Assembly: GCF_000208745.1 (NCBI RefSeq)
Contig: NC_030859.1
Span: 14,418,225-14,482,224, forward strand
Length of the DNA: 64,000 nt
From: Theobroma cacao
Lineage: Eukaryota > Streptophyta > Magnoliopsida > Malvales > Malvaceae
Reading direction: 5' to 3'
How positions within the stretch are numbered: the first letter of the stretch is position 1; each line of letters opens with the position of its first letter. Shown here in pieces: positions 34,544 to 45,640 of this stretch. A program made the translations under genes and the position numbers. The notes below the pieces were generated by a model. That model was given only the letters and a program-made list of their open reading frames with translations. It made no database searches and was not told the DNA's origin.

Positions 34544-35226
34544 TTGTTGGTCCCAATAATATGTGTTAGAGGGGGGGTGAATAGTACAATTTGGCTCTTT
34601 CAAAAATTATCTCTACGTATAGATAAAGGCGAGACAAATAAAGGAATGAAAATACAACAAAAATAGAGTAAACAAGACAACACAATTTAGAGTGGTTCGG
34701 TCCAAGACCTACATCCACTACCTTGATTATCTAACCAAGGATTTTTCAAACAATCCACTAAGAACCGGTGAAATTCTCAAGCTTTCACCAAGCTTTACAA
34801 TGGCTTTTACAAGGCTCAGCCAAAACCTTTTACACTAGTTTTTCCCAAGCTTAACTATAACCCAAAGTGGTTTTTCAAAGGCTCAACCACAACCTACAAC
34901 AATGGTTTTTCACGGGATCAACCAAAACCTAACAACTAACTTTTCAAGGCTAAGTTAGAACCTTAACACATTCAAGCAAACCTTGTTTGAAACAACCACT
35001 TAAAGTGACTCTCTCACTATAAGAGTACAATAAGAGAAGTAGAAGAAAGTACCTATGATCACTCGTTGATCTGATTGGTACAAGATTGAGTGCAAAATAC
35101 AAATGCAAAGAGTAGACGTTTAAGTGCAGACAAGTGCAGTGAAGATTTTCTGATTTTTCAACTCTCTATAGCTCAAATCTCATTCAAGACTTCTAAAAAA
35201 AACTTGTTTCTAATTGTTGGAAGACC

Positions 35227-35234
35227 CTTTTATA
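35227..35234 (-). promoter_or_regulatory. TATA box of the 5' LTR of element B
   Basis: The minus strand reads AGTATAAAAGGGTC, the best TATA match among the LTRs here. Confidence 0.7.
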
Positions 35235-35356
35235 CTTGGAGAAGCAACTCTGATGGCAGTTTGACAGTTTTATGTCCATTGAAAACAGTTGAGGATGAGT
35301 TCTAACCGTTAATAAGTCTTGTAGTGCTCTGGTTCAAATTGCAGACAAAGAGCTCT

Positions 35357-35452
35357 TAATCGACTGACTTGGTCGACTAAGTTGGTTCTGTTTCAGGTTG
35401 CAGATTCTGGTAGAGAGCAATTAGTCAACTGACTTGGTCGACTAAGTTGATT
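35357..35452. repeat. palindrome cluster AGTCGACT in the 5' LTR of element B
   Basis: Four GTCGAC-type units in two pairs. One unit is changed to gtcaac and one to atcgac. Confidence 0.8.
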
Positions 35453-35711
35453 CTATTTCTCAAACTCTTCAGCCCGCCATTCCTCCAATTTGAAACTTGG
35501 TCAACCAACATTCTTCTTGTTTCACCAATAAGCTTCCTCCTTGTTAGACAGTTGAATCTTGTTATTTTTATCCCTCTTTTTCTTTTGATATACTCTTTGA
35601 AGAGTTAATTAATTAATTTCATATATTAATTTTCCTACACACTTAAGTAAAGGTATTAGATACAAATAAATGAGAATGTTTTATTATCATCAAAAACTAA
35701 TAGAGCCAACA

Positions 35712-35992
35712 GCTTCCTTTTCAATTAAGAATCAAGTCATTTCTTTTGAAAACTTGATCCTTGGGCTAACACATTTAATTTTGAAAATAAAAGACTTTTG
35801 AGAAAATTAAGACCATGATCATCCATAATAAAAAATATGTTCAAGCAATTAAAGCATTTCAATGTATTTTTCTTTTAAGTTCAGCTTTAACAATTCTTTA
35901 AGGATTTTCTTCATCCTCAAAATTATCTTTTACTTTTAAAGCTCATTAAGTTTAATCAATTTTTTCATGTTAAAAGAATAATAAAGCTAACA
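35712..35992 (-). mobile_element. start of the 5' LTR of copia A
   Basis: Minus-strand start TGTTAGC at 35992. It continues at 26530 after element B. The GCTTC at 35712-35716 is the target duplicate of 26526-26530. Confidence 0.7.
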
Positions 35993-36059
35993 AATAGTTC
36001 TTCATAAAGTGGAAGTCTTTTTATGGCAAGTGTTACTTGATAAGGCTGTGGGATATGTC

Positions 36060-37036
36060 TTTTTCTGCCATTAATTAAACTCTATGGTTGTTTCCAAATG
36101 AAGTTGTTTTTTAAAGGAATGCTTTAGATTCATGAGCAATTGTGTGATTTAGTTAAATTGTGATTAAGCACATGTTAAATGGCCTAAGATTGATGGTTTT
36201 ACTCTTGATATTATGTTAGTTCCAAATTTAGTAAAAGTTCTTAGTAAAGGTCCAAAGGTAGCTGCTATGGTTGATTGGGTTGCACCTCCTAAAGGATGGA
36301 TGAAGTTTAATATGGATGGGCCAACGAGGGGAAATCTGGGGGAGGTGAGAATAGGTAGAGTTTCGAGAAATAGTTTGGGTGAAATAAAGATTACTTTCTC
36401 TAAGCCCATAATAGCACATGATGCGAATTTTGCTGAACTTTGTGTTGTGCTTGAGGTCTTTATCATTTTTGTTTCTTCCAAATGGCAGGCTACACGTTTT
36501 TTATTAATTGTGAGTGATTCTTCTAACGTCGTTAAATGGGTTAATGACTCAAAGATGTGCCTTGGAAATAAAGGAATTGGATAATCAAAATCGAGCACTT
36601 CAAAAGAACACGATGAATCGGAAGAATATTCACACCTTGTAGAGTGCTAATAGGATTGTGGATCCACTAGTGAAAGATGGAGCACTAAGGGAGAACGATC
36701 TCATCAATTTCCTGCCATAAAGTCGGTAATATCTAACTTATATCTTGTGATGGTGTCTTTTTTGGGGCGTTGTTGATTCTACTATTGTGATAGATGATTG
36801 TGAGTTTTCTTTTAAATGTGGGTTGGCTTCTTGATGATGTGATTTTTTTCTAGACATAAAGGAAATTTTGATGAGTTTCTTTGGTAGAGTTCTTTCCTAA
36901 TGAGGTTGTGTTTATTTCTTTGTAATGCAATATTTGGTTGGAACATACGGTTTTAGCTTTATAACTGTAAGTTCCATGCTGTAAAAGGATTATTCCTTAT
37001 TCATATTAATGAATTTACTTATTAAAAAAATTAAAA
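36060..37036 (+). pseudogene. LINE 3' end with RNase H relic
   Basis: The frame around 36170-36584 reads VKWPKIDGF and then WVAPPKGWMKFNMDG, the plant LINE RNase H entry. VSRNSLGEI, ANFAELCVV and FLLIVSDSSNVVKWVND follow, covering the region around the second and third catalytic acids. After a shift, NRIVDPLVKDGAL (about 36647-36690) is the usual end of the domain. Of the catalytic acids, the D in NMDG, the E in AEL and the D in VSDS are visible. A non-coding tail ends in an A-rich stretch near 37025-37036. The element is 5'-truncated and frameshifted. Confidence 0.75.
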
Positions 37037-37553
37037 ACAACAAAAAGAACAATAGGAATATAAACTCTAAAGAAATATAATTTTTGAGTTTCCTAATAAG
37101 AAGTAAATATCTTTCATCTTATGAATTTCACCTCTTTTATCTCAGGATTTGTACATATACTTTCAAATTATAATTTTAAGTTTTAATCATCGAGGTATAC
37201 CTTGTTAAGACAATTTTGTACCTCTCTTAACGTACATAACCGTTATATTAAATGCATAACTAACAGTGGTGGTCCAAAATTTTGCATGAGAGGTGATTAA
37301 AGAGTAATTATATAAAATCTTTTTTTATATATCTCAAATTTTATATATATAATAAAAATTGAAAATTTGAGAGATGGTGGCCGCTATCACCTTGACTCCA
37401 TCACTAATAATTAATCATCAATATAACAATAAAAATATAGTCTCACTTATTAATTCTTACATAGAAAATACCATTTTTTCAAAAAGAAAAAAAAAGGTAT
37501 GATGAAAGTAACAAAATGTTACAAGTCATATGGAAACGAAGAAAGATTTAATT
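37037..37553. other. intergenic DNA downstream of the GIR1-like gene
   Basis: AT-rich with no gene seen. Confidence 0.5.
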
Positions 37554-37559
37554 TTTATT
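37554..37559 (-). terminator. polyadenylation signal of the GIR1-like gene
   Basis: AATAAA on the minus strand, about 60 bp beyond the stop codon. Confidence 0.5.
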
Positions 37560-37618
37560 GAACATCAGATATATAGAAAAGGGAAATATATAGTTGGAGA
37601 GGAGAGCAAAAAGATTAA

Positions 37619-38246
37619 CTAAGTCTTCCTTGATTTCTTACCCAATCTGTGGCGAAATATATCAATCAGAATAGAGGAGTTGCACTTTGGGCATTTGGGA
37701 TTTATTTCAGATACCATCACGTAAATCAAACAATGAGAACAACCCATCAGAATCAGTGATGGATCCTCAATTGTTTTGTTGCTAAACTCAACTTCTTCAC
37801 TTGACGATGAGTCTAGGTTTACAGGCATGCATGACGATGTCGATGATATCTCTGATTGGTTTCCACATAAATCCTTTTGCTGCAGCAAACCTAGCGGTGT
37901 TAGACTCAGATTCAAGTCTAGGCTTCCTCTTTGTTCCTCTTCACCATTCTCCATTTCCATAAAGCTTCTCTTTCTAGCTTCTCCTTTATGACATTTCTAC
38001 GAAAGATAAACAAAGAATCAGCATGTAGATGAGTAAAAACTTAATACTGGCAAAAGTGACATACTTGTGCAAAGAAAAAATAAACATTACCTCATTGTCA
38101 TCTAATTCAATCGATGATGAATTGAGATGGTAGGATTTGTTAAACTCTCCTAGGAATTCATCTATGTTTAAGCAATTCTTGGGGGTGAAGTCAGCACTTG
38201 CATCTAAACTAGAACTCATCCCTTGTTGATTTTGTTGTGAGGCCAT
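37619..38246 (-). CDS. GIR1-like zinc-ribbon protein with EAR motif, two exons
   Basis: Exon 1 is 38246-38091 (52 codons). The intron is 38090-37997 (94 bp, GTAATG...CGTAG). Exon 2 is 37996-37619 (125 codons and TAG). Splicing is phase 0 and gives 177 residues. Residues 78-84 are LDLNLSL, a canonical EAR repression motif that recruits TOPLESS-type corepressors. A zinc ribbon of form CX2CX12CX2C lies at 138-157 (CSHCLIYVMVSEINPKCPKC), and a basic tail ends the protein. This pair of motifs is typical of GIR1/GIR2, short nuclear adaptor repressors that link GLABRA2-type homeodomain factors to corepressors. The N-terminal acidic/Ser-rich exon makes it longer than GIR1. I chose the ATG at 38246 because the TATA box lies only 45 bp upstream; an in-frame ATG at 38414 would lie before it. 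The exact orthologue and target are unknown. Confidence 0.85.
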
Positions 38247-38290
38247 TGTTTGGAATGAAAAAGAATGAAGGGTTCTGTGAACTTTGTTGG

Positions 38291-38300
38291 GTTTTATATT
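38291..38300 (-). promoter_or_regulatory. TATA box of the GIR1-like gene
   Basis: The minus strand reads AATATAAAAC, 45 bp upstream of the chosen ATG, implying a short 5' UTR of roughly 15-20 bases. Confidence 0.6.
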
Positions 38301-39555
38301 TAGTTCATAACAAAATGGGCAGTGTATGTTCAATGTGAGAGGAGATGGTTTTTGAGAACTATGAGTTGGTAGACACTGGTCATATAGGGGGCAAAAAGAA
38401 ATGAAACTTTTCAAGTTAAAGTACAGGAGGAAAGAAGTAAATAAATAATTCTCATATGAAAGGAAAATTGAAGTTAACTAGAATTTTGGGAGTTTAAAAC
38501 CATGGGAGAAAAGAGCCAGAACTTTATTAGTTGCAAGCCAAGTGTGGATTGAAGGCTCAACTTTGTATTAAATTTGAAATCCAAGTTGGGTAATGCCAAA
38601 GGGGAAAAATGTTAGTAACCGTTGTAATTATGAAAACAAACAAAGGACAGCAAATTCCCATTTGTAAAGGATGAAGGGACATCTTATTTTCTCCACTGTC
38701 ACACCATGACAAAAATCCAACAATCAATGGGTTTGCATTTGCATTAAAATCCTAATTGCCACAAGTTTTGAACCTCTTTCAGGGCAGTTTAAAGTGCATT
38801 AATTGATGGGGAAAAGAAGCTGGCTCCAAGGATGACAGGCCAAAGACAACAGGTGGGCAAAAATAATGGCAGAGAGATTAAGGAAAAACTTCCAAGGCAG
38901 GGTATCAGATCAGCCTTCCTTAAGAGGACAAATCATGAGAACACAAATCATCTTCACTCATTCATTGTATAAACAAATTTATGGAACTGTTAATAGAAGT
39001 TTTCTACATTAAAGTAATTTAAAAGTCAATTATATATATAATATAAATTTTCAATTTTTAATTCTTCCAATTTTATAGTTTCCAAACATTAGTATTTATA
39101 TACAATTATTACATAAATATAAATGCTCACATATAACGTACCTAACAATAAATACTAATAAGTGTTAAACCTCTTACATTCATAACTTTTTGACTCTTTC
39201 TTTTAAAAAATGGGCCCCATGTTAAATTGAAGTTAATAACACGTTACTTAATATTTACAATAAGGGCTGGCGCGATGCTACAAGTGAAAGAAGCGAAAAT
39301 TTTACTAATTTTTTTCTTAATTTTTTATAGTGATATTTTATGTACGTTGATATTTATAAAATAAAATTTATCTGTTATGTCAATACATTTGAGAAATAAA
39401 TTGATTTATATTATAAATTGGGTTAATTATGCATTTAGTATTCTTTTGAGTTACACTCATATTCTTGATTTGAGATCTAAAATTTTAAAATTCATAATTA
39501 TATATTCAAACTTTACTTGCGTACATCAATTTGCACACGACCGTATCATCGTTAA
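38301..39555. other. upstream region of the GIR1-like gene
   Basis: Non-repetitive in appearance up to about 39000, then AT-rich. It probably contains the promoter; I see no second gene. Confidence 0.4.
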
Positions 39556-39925
39556 TCAAATGGTAATGTATCCAAAAATGCCCAATAAAATAGCAACACA
39601 TGCCAAAATATGCCTAGTCGATTTTTTAAAACCTTTTATTTTTGAAATTAAAATGTAAAAGAAGAAAAAATCAAAACATAAGCTGGGGAGATTTTCCCCT
39701 TTTTAAAACTTCCTCAACCCCTCCTGTCTCTCTCTATCTCTCCTTTCCTCTTTTTCCCTCTCTTCTTTTATTTTTTGAAATTCTTTTTATTTTTTTTTAT
39801 TTTTTAGGATTTTTTTCATATTTAAAATATAGAAAATTTAAAAAGAAAAAGGAAAAATGGCATGGCATATTTTCGGAGATGTGGCACATTTTGATTGCAT
39901 TTTCTGGAGATGTTACCCATTTGAC
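39556..39925. mobile_element. element with ~65-bp imperfect terminal inverted repeats
   Basis: The left arm 39556-39618 (tcaaatggtaatgtatccaa...ccaaaatatgcc) is matched by the reverse complement of 39860-39925 (tcaaatgggtaacatctcca...gaaaatatgcc). Between them lie a polypyrimidine tract and AT-rich sequence. No coding capacity; it looks like a small non-autonomous DNA transposon of the long-TIR kind. I could not fix the target duplication. Confidence 0.5.
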
Positions 39926-40593
39926 TAGTGGAGTTAGCTAACTATGCAATATGTTTAATAAAATGAAAGTTGGAGTATAATTAATATGTTGTAGCAAATT
40001 TCAATAAATTTTAACAAAAAATAAAATTAAATTTCACATTCTAATCTTTGAAATTAAGAAATTAATTTTGCTTAATTAATCAATAATATGATTAAAAGAT
40101 AACTCAATTTTACAAATATATTTATTATGTGTTTTCAAGTCAATGAAAAAATATTAAATATTATAACTTAATAATAACTTCATCTGAGTATTTGAACTTC
40201 AATTCAATAATAGTAAAATATCTATTAAATTAATCTTATAGTAAAAGACCAAAAATAAAAAAGAACCCTATCATATCAACTTTGTATGGGGATTTACATA
40301 ATGATAGCAAGATATTAAATTTATGAGCATTTAAATTTTTAGTGCATTCTATTATAAATTTAAATTAATGCCTTTTCCTCTCTTTCTTTTTTTTTTTTGC
40401 ATTGATTTCTCTTTCACTTTTTTTTACTTTATTTATTTATTTTTTAATTTGGAATATCTATTACTAATTCAATTTCTTATTTATTATCACAATTATTGAA
40501 TTGATTTTTACAAAAATTATTTAAATAATCAATTTATCTTCTTTCTTCTACTTGTGAGAGAGAGAGAGAAAAAGAAACTAACAAGTTTTGCAT
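39926..40593. other. AT-rich intergenic DNA
   Basis: No gene. The last part (40555-40599) is a GA-rich leader that belongs to the LINE ORF1 that follows. Confidence 0.5.
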
Positions 40594-41131
40594 GTAGGCA
40601 TGGAGGAGATGCAATGGCTACAAGTAACGGGTGGCAAGGGTTATAAGGCACAAGGATACGTGGTCAGTCAAAGTTGGTTTAGTGGGAAGGTCTTTTTTTT
40701 GTTTTTTGTGGATAACCTAAGTTAGGTATTTCATGGGCGAATATCAAAGAAGTCTTAAATCAATTTGGTATGAAGGTGGATGTGTTCATCCCTCGAAGTT
40801 CTCACCAAAGACTAATTAATTATAAGTTTGTACGGTACAGGGAGAAGAGGGACATGAAAATGTAAGGAACATGACCAAGTTAGCTACAGAAGTTAACTCC
40901 AAGTCAATAGCAACCTTTGTAGATTCTCTCCAGATTACCAAATCAACTCAAGTCATTAAACTAGTTGAGTCTATTTTATTCAAATTGTAGCAATAGTTTG
41001 AATTTTTATTGAAATTGTAACAATAGTTTAAATTTGCATTATGGATAACTTGTAAGTGTGTGTGTGTGTACACACTTACCATAAATCAATGAAGTAAGGC
41101 TAATTTAATATCAATGTTTGTCAACTTTTAT

Positions 41132-41145
41132 ATGATATCAAAGAG
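41132..41145 (+). other. primer-binding site of the 40861 copia element
   Basis: atgatatcaaagag, a decayed form of TGGTATCAGAGC, directly after the 5' LTR. Confidence 0.6.
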
Positions 41146-41181
41146 TTCTGCTTAGCTAGCTTTGATCCTTTTTTTTTCTCC

Positions 41182-42115
41182 ATGGCTGCCACAAATTCTT
41201 CCCTAACCACTTTAACCAATAATCAAACTACAACTCCTACTCCTATCTCTATTAATGCAACAGCTCAACTACCATTAAAATTAACATCAGTTAATTTTCC
41301 CTCATGGCAAATCCAATTTAAATCACTTCTTACAGGCCATGATCTCCTTGGCTATCTCACTGGCAAAATAACTTGTCCTCTAGTAATAATTTTTACTTGA
41401 GAAACACAAACCCATAATCTAGAATATATTTTTTGGTACCGTCAAGATCAATTTATCCTTCATGCGATTGTTGCTTCTATCTCAGAATCAATTCACCCTC
41501 TCATTGCAACAGCAAAAATTCCCAAGAAGCATGAGAAAAACTCACCAAACCATTTTCCAGTAAGACTAGTACCAAAGTAATGTCTTTAAAGAAAAAGTTA
41601 ACACTTTCTACGCAAGAATGCAAGACCATTGCAGATTATCTACAATTTATGAAGACCAAAACTAATGAACTAGCCATGGCTTAAGCTCTAGTAACTAAAG
41701 AACATTTGATCATATTCATTTTGAATGGGCTTGGACTAGAATTCAAGGAATTATCTATTACCATACGAGCTAGGGAGTTTGTTATTTCATTTGAAGAACT
41801 CCATGACAAGCTTACAAACTGTAAGGCAACTATCAAATAAGAAGAGTCCTGTTCGGTTTCTACTATTGTAGCAAATTATGTTGCATTCACCCAGAAATAC
41901 AAAGGTAATTATCCAAACAAATGACATAACTTCATAAACAGTTTTTCCTTTCCAAATAATTGTACCAACTTCAACAAGAAAAAGTTTGTTCCTACTCATG
42001 CTTCTAATTACTCGAAATTACTTCGCCAACCCTATGAAAAACCAAGACATTTGGCCAAGACTTGTAGTTCTAACAAAACAGTTGCTAAAGAACCTATTGC
42101 TAATTAAGGAAGCCT
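41182..42115 (+). pseudogene. copia gag
   Basis: Starts MAATNSSLTTLTNNQTTTPT and continues LTSVNFPSWQIQFKSLLTGHDLLGYL, the normal copia gag entry. Later frames show LATYMQ-like and IKEEESCSVSTIVANY-like remains. A decayed zinc-knuckle region (YEKPRHLAKTC, about 42030-42065) closes it. At least five stops or shifts. Confidence 0.75.
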
Positions 42116-42139
42116 TTGTCCTATTTCCTGCTTCTTCTC

Positions 42140-42652
42140 AGGTAATTTCTCATTCTCTTATTATTGAGTTTGATCCGATGAACGTTATCAAGTGGTGTAA
42201 CCAACTAAACTCTACTCTTTGGTGCACAATGCCATTTTAAACTTGATTTACTATCTCAAGAAGAGAATTATCAATTGGTCCGTGGTCCATGTTCCCCGTG
42301 AAGGTAACAAACTAGTAGACCACGTTGTGAAAGATGGTGTAAGTAAAACTACTTATCTCATTTAGGTTTTTAGTCCCTCTAGTAATGAGTTAGTCTGTCT
42401 TACCATTGATTCTGGTTGATGTCTTTCTTCAACCTTGGTGCTACTACATTTATGGTGTTTTGTTTTTGGTTTTTTCTACTTTTTGCTTTCTTTTCCTTGC
42501 TCTCTGTTGCCTTCAGGTCATTGTTGTCTACTACTCCCTCTTTTTTTCATCTTTGAGTTTGTGAACAGTGCTTCTTTTATTTTTGTTGAAGGCTTTGGTG
42601 ATGTATTGTTCTGCTTCTTTCTAATAAAACTTGTACGCCATTCAAAAAATAA
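42140..42652 (+). mobile_element. LINE 3' fragment inside the copia element
   Basis: Reads SLIIEFDPMNVIKWCN (about 42149-42197), like the LINE RNase H DS..VVKW block. Then NWSVVHVPREGNKLVDHVVKDG (about 42267-42333), its C-terminal block. A T-rich untranslated tail follows, ending 'ctaataaaacttgtacgcca' + 'ttcaaaaaataa'. The copia reading resumes at about 42680. The left edge is approximate. Confidence 0.7.
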
Positions 42653-42679
42653 ATTGTGCATTCCTTTCAATCACATAAC

Positions 42680-45640
42680 AACAAGAATTCGGTAGTTGCC
42701 TCGGGAGCCTTTAATCATGTCACCTCCAACTTGAAAAATCTTTCATTATTCTTTAAGCATGGTGGTCCAGATGAAATCACAGTTGGTGATGGTACAGGTT
42801 TGAATGTTAAACATATAAGTTCAACTGTTATTCCAAACACCAATACACCTCTTCAATTATCTAATGTTTTGCATGTGCTTAGCATGAAAAGAAACATCAT
42901 TTCAATCTCTCAATTTTGCAAAACTAATTCTATTTCAATTGAACATTTTCCTTTTCATTTTTTGGTGAAGGATTTAAGCGTGGGGGCACCTATAATGAAA
43001 GGCTTAAGTAAAGATGATCTGTCTGAGTTTCTAAGACACTTGCCACCTTTCTAAGCAATGAAACAGCCTTGATCACTTTCAAAATCTCACTTGTTGTTTA
43101 GCATAATTGACTTGGATACCCATCCTCTCAAACTCTCCACTTTATGTTAAAATCATTTGGTTTATCTTTTAATGCTTCAAATAAATTGTCACATTCTGAT
43201 TCATGTGCAAGTAATAAAGGTCACAAATTACCATTTTATAATTCTACTCTTTCTAGTTCCAAACCTCTATAGCTTATTTATATTGATGTTTAAGGGCCAT
43301 CTCTTATTACATCCATAGATGGTTTTCACTCTATGTTATCTATGTTGATCATTACACTAAATATATTTGGTTTTTCCCTCTTAAACAAAAATCAGATGTT
43401 TATGTCTTGTTTCTTTCATTTAAATCACTTATAGAAAAAAATTTTGGCACTTCAATCATCACCAAATATTCTGACAATGTTAAAAAGTATAAAAATTAAC
43501 CTTTTACCTTGGAGCTCATGGCATTTCTCATCTCACCACTCCACCTCACACACCAAAGCATAATGGAGCTACAGAGAAAATACATATGCACATTGCTAAA
43601 ACTAGCCTAACATTATTACATCAAGCTTCAATGCCATTGTCTTTTTGGACTCATGCATTTCAAACTTCTATTTATTTAATAAATAGACTTTCCACACCAA
43701 TTTTACAAAACAAATCTCCTTTTGAAAGTCTGTTTAATATTCAACCAAATTATACCAAGCTTAGAGTTTTTGGTTGCCTTTGTTACCCTTGGATTAAACC
43801 ATATAATAACATAAACTCTTACCAAATCCAAACAATGTGTCTTTTTGGGTTATTCCACCACACAAAGTGCCTACAAGTTCTATGATATGGAAACTAAAAA
43901 AAAAAACATATTTCCCAGCATGTTCAATTTCAAGAATCAAATTTTCCTTCTTCAATCAATCAAAATAATATTTCACGTCCTTTTATACAAAAGGTACCTC
44001 ATTTCCTTCTCCTAGTATATTTCAACCACTTGAATTTCATGGCGTAATACTTACAAACTTGGAAAATGTGATAAATGTTTCTTTAACTCAATAATTTGAT
44101 ATTCATACTACTAATCCAACCTCTATTGTCTTAAATTCTTCTCCAGGAAATGATTTTAGAATGAATTCTGGTCAAGATATGGTTCACTCTTTTGATGCAC
44201 AACCTCCTTAAGTTGTGATAAGAACACATCCAATGACCACTCGATCCCAAAACAATATTGTTAAGCCTAAGAAAGCTTTCACACCACTAAACACCCTTTA
44301 CCTCTTCCAAATGAACTTACTTGTGTTAGTCAAGTTGTAATTGATCTTAATTGGAGGAATGCTATGATAGAAGAGTTCAATGCTCTTGTCAGAAACCATA
44401 ATGGGAGCTTGTTCCATCTAATTCCAAGCAAAATATAGTTGGTTGCAAATGGATTTTTCAAATCAAAAGAAAATCATATGGCACCATTGAAAGATATAAA
44501 GCCAGGTTAGTTGCTAAGGGATTCCATCAATGAGCAAGAATTGACTATAAGAACACATTTCATCTTGTCATAAAACCAACTACAATCAAAGTAGTGCTTT
44601 GCATTGTGTTGGCTCATGGTTGACCTATTCAACAACTAGATGTTAATAATACCTTTCTTCAAGGCACATTGACTAATGAGGTTTACATGGCACAACCTGT
44701 AGGCTTTATTGACAAGGATAATCCTTCTCATGTTTGTAAGTTGAAAAGGCTATTTATGGCCTCAAACAAGCTCTTCAGGCTTGGTATAAAGAACTAATTT
44801 CATTTCTACTTAGCTATGGTTTTCAAAATTCTACTTCAGATGCCTCATTATTCATCTATGCCAAAGATTCTATTTTGATTTTTTTCTTGGTTTATGTTGA
44901 TGATTTACTAGTCACAAGGAACAATTATGCAATTATGTTTGTTTTTCTCATTAAACTCGCTAATAGATTCGCTAATAGATTCTCTCTTACAGATCTTGGC
45001 AGACTCAATTTCCTCTTGGGTGTTGAAGTGATTTCTACATCTCATGGCATGCTTTTGTCTCAACATAAATATATATGGGATATTCTTCATTCATTTGATA
45101 TGGCTACTTCGAAAGAAGTCACAACACCTATGGCAACTAATGTTGAGTTGTAATTAAAATATGGATCCTATGTAGCTGATGCTACTACTTAAAGGAAGTT
45201 AATTGGGTCTTTACTACTTTGATATGGCTACTAAACCTAATGTTGCTCATGCTATCAATATATTGTCCTAGTTTATCCACTAACCAAGTCAAATTCATAG
45301 GTCTAGTCTCACGTAAGTTCTATTGTACCTAAAAGGCATTATTTACCATGGGTTATTCTTGAGGAAACACTCTTCAATGCAAATTTTAGCTTTCAGTGGT
45401 TCAAATTAGGTAGGCAACTCAAAAGATCGATTCATCAACCATTATGTATGTAATTTATCTTGTTAGAAACCCAATCTAGTATTTCATTCAACAATGAAAC
45501 TCTTAGCACTTACTATAATTTTGTTCATTAAAATGTTCAATTTGGACAACTCAAAGTTTCCTACATTTCAAGTATTGATCAACTAGTAGATGGTCTAACT
45601 AAGCTTTCACCTCTATCAACATTTTTAATTCTTTGATCAA
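42680..45640 (+). pseudogene. copia pol: protease, integrase, reverse transcriptase, RNase H
   Basis: Protease: the active site DSGA is changed to ASGAFNHVT (42695-42721), followed by LQLSNVLHVLSMKRNIISI. Integrase: IDGFHSMLSM..YTKYIWF and a SFWTHAFQTSIYLINRLST block (43640-43700). Reverse transcriptase: GCKWIFQIKRKSYGTIERYKARLVAKGF (about 44446-44520), the QLDVNN block, and FLVYVDDLLVT with YVDD at about 44893-44904. Then LTDLGRLNFLLGVEV and TPMATNVEL. RNase H and the C-terminal FGQLKVSYISSIDQLVDGLTK (45540-45602) are frameshifted. The YVDD catalytic motif survives but the whole is dead. Confidence 0.82.

Larger units (their letters stand above)
26531..35711 (-). mobile_element. element B: complete non-autonomous Sirevirus-like element
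   Basis: Two LTRs in direct orientation, 26531-27766 (1236 bp) and 34545-35711 (1167 bp), start TGTTGG and end CCAACA on the plus strand. The flanks gctta (26526-26530) and gcttc (35712-35716) make a 4-of-5 target duplication inside the copia A LTR. On the minus strand the order is 5' LTR (35711-34545), PBS (34543-34531), a defective gag (34486-33221), about 5.4 kb without coding capacity, polypurine-type strings, then the 3' LTR. There is no protease, integrase or reverse transcriptase, so it would have needed proteins in trans. The LTRs are very alike, so it is among the youngest insertions here. Confidence 0.85.
34545..35711 (-). mobile_element. 5' LTR of element B
   Basis: Nearly identical to 26531-27766 except for one missing ~69-bp repeat unit. 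It carries palindromes at 35357-35452 and a TATA at 35227-35234, at the same distances as in the 3' LTR. Confidence 0.85.

Noticed and set aside
38247..38414. Longer start (38414) for the GIR1-like protein
   Set aside because: The TATA box at 38291-38300 lies inside this extension, and the extra residues resemble no family N-terminus.
41057..41078. TG/AC run as a Z-DNA or regulatory element
   Set aside because: Short microsatellite in an old copia LTR, not kept in the other LTR of the same element.
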